Of a DNA stretch of 23,018 bases, positions 9,855 to 21,800 are shown in pieces; position 1 is the first letter of the stretch, and every line of letters starts with the position of its first letter. Under the pieces are notes generated by a model. The model had not been told where the DNA came from. It worked only from the letters and a program-made list of their open reading frames with translations, and did no database searches. The DNA comes from Coptodactyla brooksi (taxonomy: Eukaryota > Arthropoda > Insecta > Coleoptera > Scarabaeidae), in contig JAWQRM010000408.1 of assembly GCA_033557675.1 (NCBI GenBank), positions 1 through 23,018 on the forward strand, in the 5' to 3' direction. The translations under genes were made by a program, and so were the position numbers.

Positions 9855-12800
9855 CTAGAAAGAAAAGGAATGAAATCCTTGCTAAACCAAGAAAATTATG
9901 ATTAATTGCACCTCTTCATCGTCGCCATCTTGATGCAGAATGCTCTGTAGGAATTGTTGTCGCTCGGAACCGGTAGATTTTTGATCAAACATGCCCGCTT
10001 GGATGACCTTTTCGTCCATGTTCAATTTGTATCTGGCGGCCGCCAGGATACGTTCTTCAACCGAGTTGACAGTCATTAAACGTAAAACTCGCACCTCGTT
10101 TTGTTGTCCTATCCTATGTGCACGATCCTGCGCTTGTAAATCCTGAAAAAAAAAAAAAGAAAAAACTAAAATTGTTTTTATTTTTATCTACTAATTAGTT
10201 TTGTCTAAAAGAACACGTGGTTGATGTCCTTGACTGGAAAACACCATTTTGAGCAATTACTTTTTTTATAGACAATGAGTGATGTCTGAATTAACACAAA
10301 AAAATACCACAAATAAACAAAGTGCTTAACTTTTAAAGTTTAGTAAAATATAATAAAAACCTCTTTTCTTGCTCTACAAATTTTATACAAACATGCTTTA
10401 TAAAAACTAGTTTACAAGAAGTTATACATTTATATACATTTTACTACATGTATAGAAAATTATATTGTTAAAATTAAATTGTTGTTATTAAATTATTAGA
10501 CATAGGTTTCCCTAAACATCAATATATGTAATTAATAAATTAATTATGTTTGAAAAATTTGAAATTGTTCTAACAAGTCCATGCATTTTCCTTTACGACA
10601 TGAGCGTAAGATATTTACATTTTCAAACTCTATTTTATATCCAATAATTAATTGGTGATTGTATAAACTAGAGGTATTTCTATTTTTATGCTCTGCCAAT
10701 CTTGTTTAGTTACTGGTTACCACCTCAGCAAAACAATAATGAATTGCTCGATGCACATTTCGTCGACATTGTCCAGAGCCACCAGGAAATAAGGACGAAC
10801 GTGAATGTCTATACTATATTATACTGAAGGGTGGTGGTGGGAAGTTACTTGCCTTTTTTTAAGCCGTTAAATGCATATGTGTTTCTAGAGGGTTTTTTTA
10901 TCTGTACCCATGTTTCCTAAAATTCCTCTGTTTACACTTCTTTGTCTATTAAGCTGTACAGTGGGCTGAAGGGAATCACTCCCCTGCCTTTATTAATTGT
11001 ATTTTTGCATTTAATGATTTCTAAGCTCTCGAATACATCCAAGAATCTATTATTGGATATATTTTTATGTAATCTCATGCTTTCTACACTAATTCTATGC
11101 CTGCCCGAACTTTAAGTGGGCCCAATGCTCCTTAAACCTTATTTGTAAGGACCTTTTTGTTTGCCCTACATACATTTTCTCGCAATTGATGCAACTTATT
11201 TCATAAATACCACTTTTTTCCAACATATTTATCTTTTGGATTACCTGACAGTGTTTTTAAAGTGTTATTCGACCGAAAAGTAACTTTTACGCCTACTTGG
11301 TAAATTTAGAGAAAGGCAATGAAACATATTTTGGAGCATTCAATTCTTGTTGAAAAAACGTGGTATCCTTTAAGCATTTCTTAAATTTACAGCGGTTAAT
11401 TAGCTTATCTACTAGGTTTCTATCATATCCGTTGTTTGTAGCTATATTCCTGATGCGGTCCCTCTCCTTGTTATACCTAAACGATGGACTTAAAAATGTA
11501 AACTGTACTGCAAACTGAGGTTGACAGACTATAGTTAGACATTTTGAATTGAATATGGTCAGGGTGAAATATGAAAAGATTCATAATATCTCATTAATAG
11601 TAGCATTTAAATAATAAAATTAAAAAAATTAATTAAGGAAGCAAATATAAATTCAAACCGGTTAAAAGTAAAAGAGTTTTAAGATATTATAAATCATTTT
11701 TTTGTTTAAACGTAAGGAATTAAATTTGACATTTTACCTGATGCGGATTCCAATCAGAGTCGAATATAATAACAGTATCAGCGCTCTGCAAATTCAACCC
11801 AAGGCCCCCGGCTCTCGTCGACAGCAAAAAGATAAAATATTCACTGTTCTTCATGTTGAACTTCTTAAGTAGATCCCCGCGATCCTCGGCCTTCGTCGTA
11901 CCGTCCAGCCTCAAATAACCGAAGCCTCTCCAATTGAGATAATCCTCCATGATCGTCATGAGCTGCGTCATCTGACAGAACAGCAAGACCCTGTGGTTGG
12001 TCGTCTTCAGTTTCGGCAAAATCCTGTCCAGCAGTTCAAACTTCCCGGACGCCCTGTATATATCGGGGCCGGAAATAACTCCCCCGGCCATCCCCACGTG
12101 ATCGCAATACTTCTCCTCGATATTTTGAAACATGAACGGATGGTTGCACAACTTCCTCAATTGCACGATCGTGTTCATCAACGCCTTGGCTCCCCCCTTT
12201 CCTTTATTTCCTTTTTCGGAACCGTCCGTCAGCAAAACCCCCTTGCTCTGCATGTGCTTATACAGCACCCTTTGCAATCCGGACATGTCGCACTTTATGA
12301 TGTACTCTACTTTGTCGGGCAGCTGCGACTCGACCTCCTTCTTTAATCGCCTGAGCAGGAACGGTCGTAACACTTTGTGCAGACGACGGATGATAAGTAT
12401 TGTCTCCTCTTCGTTCAGCTCCACTTTTTCGCCGGTAGTCGCGAACGGGGCGTTAAACCACTGCTCGAAGGTCGAACAACTCTTGAAAATCGATGGCAAG
12501 AGGAAGTTTAGTAGCGCCCACAACTCTGGAAGTTTGTTTTGCAACGGTGTGCCGGTCAGCAGCAATCGATGGGGAGCCATGTAGTGGGTGTTCAACACCT
12601 GCGTTAACTTGCAGTGGTGGTTCTTCATGCGATGACCCTCGTCGATGATCATGTACTTCCATTGCAACTAAAAACAAATAACTTTAAGTTTGCAAGAACT
12701 CTTACTCACCAACTGGATATATATTACCTTTGCTAGTACACCTTTATCTTTGATAACATACTCGTATGTTGTTAGCAATACGTTGAACTTTGTGGATCTC

Positions 12801-15800
12801 ATCTGTGACTGTATGGCACGTCTTCCCGCGGGAGATCCCTTATACGACACGACAACCACTGATGGTGACCATTTTTCAAATTCAAGTACCCAATTCGACA
12901 ACGTCCTGTAAAAACAAAACAATTCCAGTTAGAGACAAACAGTCACCACATTACTTCTAATTGCTTACGATAAGGGTACTATAATCAAAAACGGTCCATT
13001 CACTTTCTTCTTTTCCATCAGGTGAGTTATCAGCGCAATTGTTTGGATCGTCTTCCCCAAACCCATTTCATCAGCTAAGATGCCGTTCAAGTTATTGTTA
13101 TACAGCGAAACCAACCACTCGAGACCTTTCGTTTGGTACTCCTTAAGCATGCCGTTCACCATAATCGAAGCTTGCTCCGTTACGATTTCGTGCACTGTAT
13201 GCGCGATGCTGTAATAGGTCTGCTCTTCGTTGGCATTCTTATGGTACTCGTCGTCTTCGACTTTCGCCTTCTTGATCATGTCTTTGGCCTTATCTTCTTC
13301 CGTCAAATTGTGCCTACTGTGGCCCTCATCGTCGTCGTCGTCTTCGTCCTCCGAATCGGCGACCTCCCACCCCGGGTGCGCCTCCAGCCATTGCTGTAGT
13401 TGGCTCAACATCGGCGCGTCATCTCCGCGCAACATTTTACCACTTACGGTTTCTATTACGGTGATCGGCTTGTCTGACCCTTGGGAACCTTCATCATCAA
13501 GGTACATACCTGAAATAATTCCTAATTATTAGACAATATCATAAGTTAATATTCTTTATGAAATTCCTTTGGTTTTATTAATGAAGACAACTCTGTACTA
13601 ATAATCTATTTATGATTTCATCTGAATTCCTTCTAATCACTCGTCCAATCCATCTAAGTTTCTTAATAAATGCTATGATATTTTCACGTTTCACCACATA
13701 TTTTATTTCCTGGTTTATTACCATCAGGTATTTACCTATCAATTATATTAATAGGGGCTTTAACTTATTACATTTACAGTTTTCAACCAAATTTAAGTTA
13801 CGCCACTGAAGAAACTTGAATAAAGTTAAACTTACAACTTATAACAGTATAACTTATAATATGTATATGTTTCCCCACAACATTTATATAATTGTACCTA
13901 GTATAGATTGTTATAATCTCTTTTTCAAACATGGGAAGCCGCAAAATGCAAATATGATCAAGAAACGAGCCACTGTGCAATTTGTAGTTGAGTATCTGTT
14001 ACACTGGACATGACTTTCTCTTACCTTAACCCTTGATATATTTAAAAATCTCAAGTTGGGGTAGCGTTTAAATTAAATTAAACACTGTATATTCGAAAAT
14101 AATTTCAAATCACGAAAAGTTCGATGTGATACAATCTTTGTTTAAAAAATTTTTTTTCTAAACAAAACAACAACACACTTTTAGAATAAATATGCTCCAT
14201 GAGCCATAGGATTGAGACAGAGATGAACAGACGGACAGACCAACCACTGAAAATAACATAGGTATTATATAATTGTACCTAGTGTAGATTGTTATAATCT
14301 CTTTTTCAAAAATGGGAAGCCACAAAATGCAAATATGATCAAGAAACGAAACGAACCACTGTGCAATTCGTAGTCGAGTATCTGTTACACTGGATATGAC
14401 TTTCTCTTACCCTTGATATATTTAAAAATCTCAAGTTCGGGCAGTGTTTAAATTGAACTAAACACTCTGTATATTCGAAAATAGTTCCAAATCATGAAAA
14501 GTTCGATGTGATACAATCTTCGTTTCAAAAATTTTTTTTTCTAAACAAAACAATAATGCGGTTTTAGAATAAATATGCTTCATGAGCCATAACTCAAGAA
14601 CAGTTACAACTACAGATGGACGGACTGAAAATAACATAGGTGTACTACAAATAGCCTCAATTATCAATATATATCCAAATCTTAACATCAATTCTTTTTG
14701 AAAATGTAATACTTTCTCTTTATACCTGTCAGCAAGAGAAACTGAAAAAAAGGAATCAGATCAAGATGATTCTTCTGTTTCTTCAAAAGAAACAGCCTAA
14801 TCGCATTACTGCTACGAACGTCTTATTAAAGCAAGAAATAACTCCCTTAATTACTATTAGTACTTAATTTAATTTAATTAATTTAATTCTCTGTTCCGAA
14901 TATCAAAAATATATTTATATGTTCTAAATTTACATACCATCAACACGTCTCTTCCGTTTCTTCCTCTTCTCCTCCTCCACTTGCTTCCTCCTCTGTTCGA
15001 TCTTATGCTGCTTGACCATTTCCGTCAAATTCGAAATGTACTCGTCTGTTTGCGACAACAAGAACGCCAAACGTTTGTCTTTCTTCTGATCGATCAGCTT
15101 CCTATAACCCTCTTCGTCTTCCGCCATAAGCCTCCTCATACGTTCCTTCTCGATCCGCTCCTGCTCTTTCTTCTGTTCGCGTTCTGCATTAGCGTGGTAA
15201 TTCATGACGGCCTTGTTTAGCCGTGCTAGCTTGGCCTGGTTGTTGCGGTGGAACTCCTTGAAATCTTTACCGTGCTGGAGGACAGAGGTCAGGAACTCCT
15301 GGTGTTTTTGCCTGCGCTTGCGCTCCGCCTCGAGCTTCTGTTGCTTTTCTAGCTTTTCCGTTGCCCTGGCCTCGCGTAATCCCTGTCGTTTGGTGCGTTT
15401 GTAAGCCTTGATGTTGACAGCCGTCTCTAAGGTGGTATCTCGTCTGGTGCACGCGATAATTTCGCTGCGCAACTGGCGTTGAAAGTTTAAGCAACGCAGG
15501 GCTCTCAGTTCAATTTGCACTTGAAGGCGCAAGTCCTCAGGCATGTTCGTAGGCAGGTTGTTCAATTGATCCATTCTGGCAGCAATCCGTGCCGCAACTC
15601 TATGGAGGAAAAAATAAAAATCAAGTCACCACTACACCAAAATATGAAAAAAGAATGCTTTAGTTTTGACTTAATAAATACTGGACGAAACGCTGGACAG
15701 GTTGGTAAGTTGTAAAGGATAGAGCCAGGTATAGCTGTATCCTTAGACTAGATATGAAGGGGATGGGAAACGCTGTACAGAGATATTATATAAACCAATT

Positions 15801-18800
15801 AAGAAACAATCAAGGGTCGCCTGTTAGTACATATAGCACTCTTTGTCAGTTAGTAGTTAGTCTTTCTTTTTTCATATTTTGGTATAATGGGGACTTTATT
15901 TTTACTTTGTTACAAAGCCAAAGGTTCCAAACATTCAACTTTAGATTATGAAGGGCTAGTTATAAACTGACCTATTTTCCCGTTCTTGTAAAATAACCAA
16001 AGGATCGATACCGCACGGTTTGGGTATCGTTGTAACCCGATTCTGCTTAGTTGGTGGACCTTGTCCTTGTTGCTGTGGTTGCTGTTGACCTGTTTGGCCA
16101 GATTGAGTGGCAGGCCCTTGCGATTGGCCGGGGGCAGGAGTTGGTTGTTGTCTAGGCTATGAACATATAGTATCTTTCAAGAACATAGTGTGGATTAAGC
16201 TTATACATAGTATTGTAAAAGTCGCAGAACTGGCAATAACTCAGTGAAAATACAACTACACACTACCATTACTTTTTTTCAGTTTTTGATGACCAAATGC
16301 CTTTTCCTGATCAATTCTTCTTAAGCTCAGCGTATTCACCATGCCCCCCCATAATTCGATCGCTAGAAATTCATGCTACACATTATAACAATAACAAAAA
16401 CTTAACTGTGCATTTAATTAAACTAATACATTCTACTTTCTCATGCTTTGCTTAATTTTATCCAAAATCAAACACCACTACCCAACCAACAACAAATTAC
16501 CTGCTGCGCTGGCGGTTGCTGAGCCTGTTGATGATGCTGCGGTATCGGTCCGGCTTGCGGCGCAACCGACGCCTGGGAACTCGGAGTTCCGGGAGGTCCT
16601 TGAGGACCCCCGCCCGAAGAAGGCGGCCCCGGAGGCATCCCCCCCGGGGGACCGCCGGCAGGACCTCCAGGAGGCACACCGGAAGGCCCCTGAGGGACCG
16701 TTAAATTTGCCGGGCCGCCGGGGTGACCCGGAGGTCCTCCGGGCGGACCGGCGTGTGCCGGTGGACCCCCGGGATGCCCAGCAGGTCCGCCGTGGGGAGG
16801 TCCCACCGGATGCATCAAGGGACCTCCGTGCGGCGGACCTTGCGATGGATGGGTCTGAGGACCGCCAGGATGCACGGGCACCGGCGGAGGTACCTGATGA
16901 GCAGGAGGTACTTGATGAGGGGGAGGTCCCTGATGCGGCGGGGGCCCTTGGTGCGGTGGGGGTCCTTGATGCGGCGGGGGTCCTTGATGCGGAGGTCCCT
17001 GATGGGGCGGTCCTTGGTGGGGTGGCCCTTGATGGGGCGGTCCTTGATGGGGAGGTCCTTGATGCGAAGGCGGCCCTTGATGCGAGGGCGGCCCTTGATG
17101 CGAAGGCGGTCCTTGATGCGGAGGCGGTCCTTGGTGAGACGGCGGACCTTGATGAGTTGGCGGTCCCGAGTGTGAAGGTCCTTGATGGCTCGTAGGACCT
17201 GGAGGTCCAGGCGGACGCATTTGTTGCTGAGACGAACTGTCGGGAGAGGAAGAGTCACTGCTTTCGCTAGCAGGCTGTGCCGATCCCTATAATTTGAGTC
17301 GCGTGGTTTTTTTTTGCTGGTGTATTTGACCGATAAATTCGCTATCCTTACAAACAACTGTTTCTACATTTAATAACTTTTTTAATTACTAAGAAGAACA
17401 AATACATTTTCTGTTTATGTCTTAATATTAGTCTTACTAATATTAATATCTAATTCACTAAAATAACTTTAATTCTCCACAAACACCTACATAACACCAA
17501 ATAATATGGCAGGCACTCAAACTTGCAATGGATGATTGCCAAAAAAATCAATCAGCCTTTTCTGCAAGAATAATACTTTATGTCACCAATATATCAATTG
17601 ATATATTGGATCAATTGAAAAAATGAATTAGTGCACTACAACAAATTCTGTACTTCTTCCGCATTGTCATTATTAAAAGAAAAGTATTGCGATAATTTAT
17701 TATTAAGAATCTTAGTCTAATCTGATTTAATAAACCTAAATGTTATTAAGATATTTACCAGAGAACTCGAACTACCTAAAACCTAATTACAAAGTACAGA
17801 CGTATACAAATAAAATTCTACAATTTATGGAGAATTACTAAGAGAAAATAAGAGCTACTACGTATCATACCGCTACAGATCAATTGATAGTTATATAGAT
17901 TTCAAGAAATTAATAATGTGAGTAAGCAAAATAATTCAACGGTATTAATTGCAAGTAATAGAATCATGCAATAACATAATTAGAAATTCTATATAACTAC
18001 TACACAGAATTCATAATAAATAAAATAAAATAAAAACGTAATAAAATAATAAGTAAACTTAAGTTCTACAGAAAAAAAAATATAAGTAAATATGTGTACA
18101 AGTAAAGTCAGTCAAAGCGAAAAATAACAAAACTACACCAAAATCCTAAGACTAAGTTCAGTATAAAATAAAGCATAGCATGAGAAAGAGTAGTCAACCA
18201 AAACTAAAATAATACGTCTATGAACCGCTTCCCTGCCAATAATGAGTCATCTCGTCCCCGCTATGTACATCGGACCATGCCAATAATGAGAAAATATCTC
18301 TCGACACTTTTAAGTGGCCGATACTTTACTATTTGTCCCCTGATTAGTAAATCTAATTATTACAACTTGAAAACTAATTGTTTTTAAACCATTTCTATAA
18401 CCTCCACCAGTATGCACTAGAGCTTAGTAAATACGAACTATTATTACAATTTTTAATATGAAGGATCAAGAAATAAGGATCCAAGAATTGATAATCTATC
18501 AAGTTGCTGCAAAAGTAATTACGGTTTTCTCAAAATTATCAAATCATACTGGGATCTTATTTCACCATGACAACATCTTTAGTAACTCATGAAAAATTAT
18601 TGGAACTTGGTTGGAAAGTGTTCAGTTATCACTTGTTCAGTTTTTTGTTGTTAAGGACCAGATGTTTTATCACTATGGAATCATGGAGTTGACAGAAAGG
18701 TGGCAAAAGATTATTGAACAAAAATGTTATGCTGTTGTATAAAAGTCGTCTTTTATTTCATACAAGGAAAACCAAAATTGCTTTTGCAACAACTTGATAG

Positions 18801-21800
18801 AAACAAAGATCAAGCACCAAAGGTCTAGGAGCAAGAATCAAAACTCAGGGACCAATTACCAGGAGTCAATAGGCAAGGATTATCAAAAGTCAATTACCAA
18901 AAGTTAATTATGAAGTATCAGGAGTGAAGGATTAAGAGACAAAGATCGATATAATTAATACTTAAGAACCTTCAGTGATTCAGAAACAAGGATTAAAAAC
19001 ATCAAGAGTCAAGGACCAAGAATAAAACGTCAAGGATCAAATATCACGAGTCAATAGTCAAGGGTTCAAGAAGCAAGAACCATTAAAAAAATATTCCGAA
19101 ATACCAACGATAAAGAAACAAGAATCAAAAGTTAAGGATAAAGAATAAAGAGTTCAGGATCAATAGTTAACGATTAAGAATTGAGTCAAGAGGCAAATAT
19201 TAAGCATCCAGCATGAAGAAACACAAGAAGAATCATGAAAAATTACAAGGGTCAATGATCAAAAGCCAAGAATCATGTATCAAAAGGCAAGAATCAATAA
19301 TCAAGGATTAGAATTTAACAATGTTTTTTTTTCAAAAAGTGCACATGAAAATAAATGAAAACCTTAATTTATGGTAAAAGTATTGAGCTAGATAATTTCC
19401 AAAGAGTTGGGAGGGAGTATATAATCATTTAAAAATAAAATACTTATCCATTACCTGGTTGGTAAATGACTACAGCAATGAAAAAAAATGTAGATAATAT
19501 TAACTGAAATTAAACTTAATTCCAACTATGGGATCAAGAACCGAGTCAAGAAACAAATATTAAACATCCAGCATAAAGTGTCAAAAGTTAAAGCTCAAGG
19601 GTCAAAGATCAAAAGCTGAGGATCGTATATCAAGAGGTGAGGATCATGTATCAAGTGGCAAGGATTAGAATTCAACAAAGTATGTTTTTTCCGATAAGTA
19701 CGTATAAAACTAAACGAAAACTTTGATTTATGGTAAAAGTTCTCAACAAGATAATTTCTAAAGAGTTGGAAGGGAGTATATAATTTAAAAATAAAATTAT
19801 TTATCCATACCTAGTTGGTAAATGAGTACAAGAATTAACTAAAATAAAAAGTAGTTATATATTAAACATCCAGCATGAAGAATCAAAAGTTAAGGATCAA
19901 GGGTCAATGATCGAAAGCCAAGAATCATGTATCAAGAGGCAAAAGGATCATGAAAAATTTTTTATTTATTTTTTTTTAATTTTATTTGGGATAGGTCACG
20001 GCACAGGACCCAACGAAAGCCGTGACACAAAGTTATGAATAAAATATATAAACAATTTTGAACAAGATAATTTCCAAAGAGTTGAAAGGGAGTATATAAT
20101 CATTTAAAAATAAAAATAATTTATCCATACCTAGTTGGTAAATGAGTACAAGAATTAACTAAAACCAACTAATATTAACTGTAACTAAACTTAATTGTAA
20201 CTAAAGGATCAAGAATTGAGTCAAGAGACAAATATTAAACATCCAGCATGAAGAATCAGAAGTTAAGGATCAAGCGTCAATGATTAAAAACCAAGAATCA
20301 TGTATTAAGAGGCAAGGATCATGAAAATTTTATTTATTTTATTTATTTTTAATTGTAACGATAGGATCAAGAATTGAAGCAGACAAATATTAAGCATCCA
20401 ATAGAAAGAGTCAGAAGGATTAAGGATCATGTATCAAGAGGCAAGGATCGATAATCATGGATTAGAATTTAACAAATTATGTTGTTTTTTCGAAAAGTAA
20501 TCATGAAAATAAAGGAAAACCTTGATTTATTCAGTGTTGGGAGGGAGTATATAATCATTTAAAAATAAAATAATTTATGAATACCTGGTTGGTAATTAAT
20601 GTTTTTACAAATATTAGCGGCATGTAGGTACATACTAGAATTGGTCTGGCAGGGAAAGGGTTAAATATAAATAAATCAATAAATATCTACTGAGCTCACC
20701 ACAACGCAAAATACATTATTCATACTCTAATCAGAAATCTACAAACAATAAAGCTTTGCTCACCTGTGCTGGTTGAGCGCCTCCCGAAGTTGGTTGGAAA
20801 GGGCTGCTGGGGGGCGTCGGACATTGCGGGGTACCGTCAGATCTTTTACCTTGAACCGCCATAACAAGCTGTTGATTTAAAGGCTGGCTCCTAGCAAGCA
20901 TCCTATATGCCATTATTTGTGCACTACAACAAAATGCTTAATTTAAAAGTGTCAGGAACAAAATACAAACACCTTGTATACCGTAGTTGCCCCATTTGCC
21001 CATTGTTAAAAACGGTGTTCCCATTCGATCTGGCCCTCAAGGCCAGCAGTTGAGAGTAACGCGGATCCTCCTGCATGCCCTTTTCTTCCATTGAATCAAT
21101 TGCTCTCTGCAGTGCGTGAAGATTTTCTTGCCCTTGGGGAGCCAACTGCGAACCGGGCGCTGGAGGACCCCCCGGGGGCCCTTGAGGACCCGGAGATGAA
21201 GAAGGATTCTGCAACAACAAGAAAAGTCTTCAACGTACACTTTCATTGCAAAATTTTCATCCCACCTGTCCTTGTTGCGGATGCATCCCGTGCGGTGGGT
21301 ACGGTTGCCCCTGCGACATGTTGAGCCCGTGCGGTGGCCCTCCCGGTTGCATCCCGGGGTGCCCGGCCGTAGGCGGGGGCCCCGAGTGCTGCTGATGCGG
21401 CATCCCGGGATGTCCTTGCGGCGGGTTCCCGGGCTGCATGCCCGGATGGCCCTGCATGGGCGGACCGCCGGGGTGCTGACTGGGCGGGACGCCCATCAGC
21501 CCTTGCGGCGGTGGTCCCTGGTGCGGCGGGGGCCCCCCCGGATGACTTTGGGGGGGACCGCCGGGGCCGGGAGGCATCCCGGGGTGCCCGGGCGGGGGCC
21601 CGTGAGGCGACATGCCGGGATGCGATTGCGGCGGCATGTGCGGTCCCGGGGGCCCCCCGTGATGACCCGGCCCGGGCGGTATCGGACCCATCCCCGGGTG
21701 GCCGGACGGGGGACCCGGCGGAATGTTGTGCTGCGGCGGCCCGTTCACGTGTCCCCCCATCGGCGGCTGCTGCTGATAGGGGCTGTGGGGGGAAGGCGAC

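Larger units (their letters stand above)
10143..11737 (-). other. brm: brm intron 10 (1,595 bp), hosting a Penelope-like element
   Basis: The intron lies between NPHQ and DLQAQ. 10160-10690 is AT-rich and featureless, 10700-10800 is a dispersed repeat, 10932-11495 is Penelope-derived, and the rest is AT-rich. Confidence 0.85.
13510..14937 (-). other. brm: brm intron 6 (1,428 bp)
   Basis: It contains a non-LTR fragment (13600-13745) and a 380-bp tandem duplication (13885-14645). The remainder is AT-rich without recognised features. Confidence 0.85.
18221..20664. mobile_element. Candidate piggyBac-like non-autonomous element (2.4 kb)
   Basis: The left end is CCGCTTCCCTGCC (18225-18237). The right end is GGCAGGGAAAGGG (20648-20660), whose complement matches the left at 11 of 13 positions and begins CCC. 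The right end abuts TTAA (20661-20664); the left is flanked by TGAA (18221-18224), one base off TTAA. A second inverted similarity lies inside (TATGTAC...CATGCC near 18268-18290 and its complement near 20615-20635). No transposase frame is inside. The assignment rests on ends only. Confidence 0.5.
17287..20763 (-). other. brm: brm intron 3 (3,477 bp), repeat-filled
   Basis: 17290-18220 is AT-rich with nothing recognised. 18225-20660 is a candidate TTAA-type element made largely of short and long tandem repeats. The last 100 bases before the QLQ exon donor are unique. Confidence 0.85.

Noticed and set aside
12132..12584. 150-codon plus-strand ORF opposite the ATPase exon
   Set aside because: Shadow of a highly conserved exon on the minus strand; no independent similarity.
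16443..17195. 250-codon plus-strand ORF, and a 180-codon off-frame minus ORF, over the Pro-rich brm exon
   Set aside because: Repeat units whose length is a multiple of three with no stop in any frame keep all frames open. The products are low-complexity and match nothing, while the brm frame fits the family and splice sites.
18440..20600. CRISPR-like array
   Set aside because: The repeats are degenerate, contiguous without unique spacers, and lie in a eukaryotic intron.
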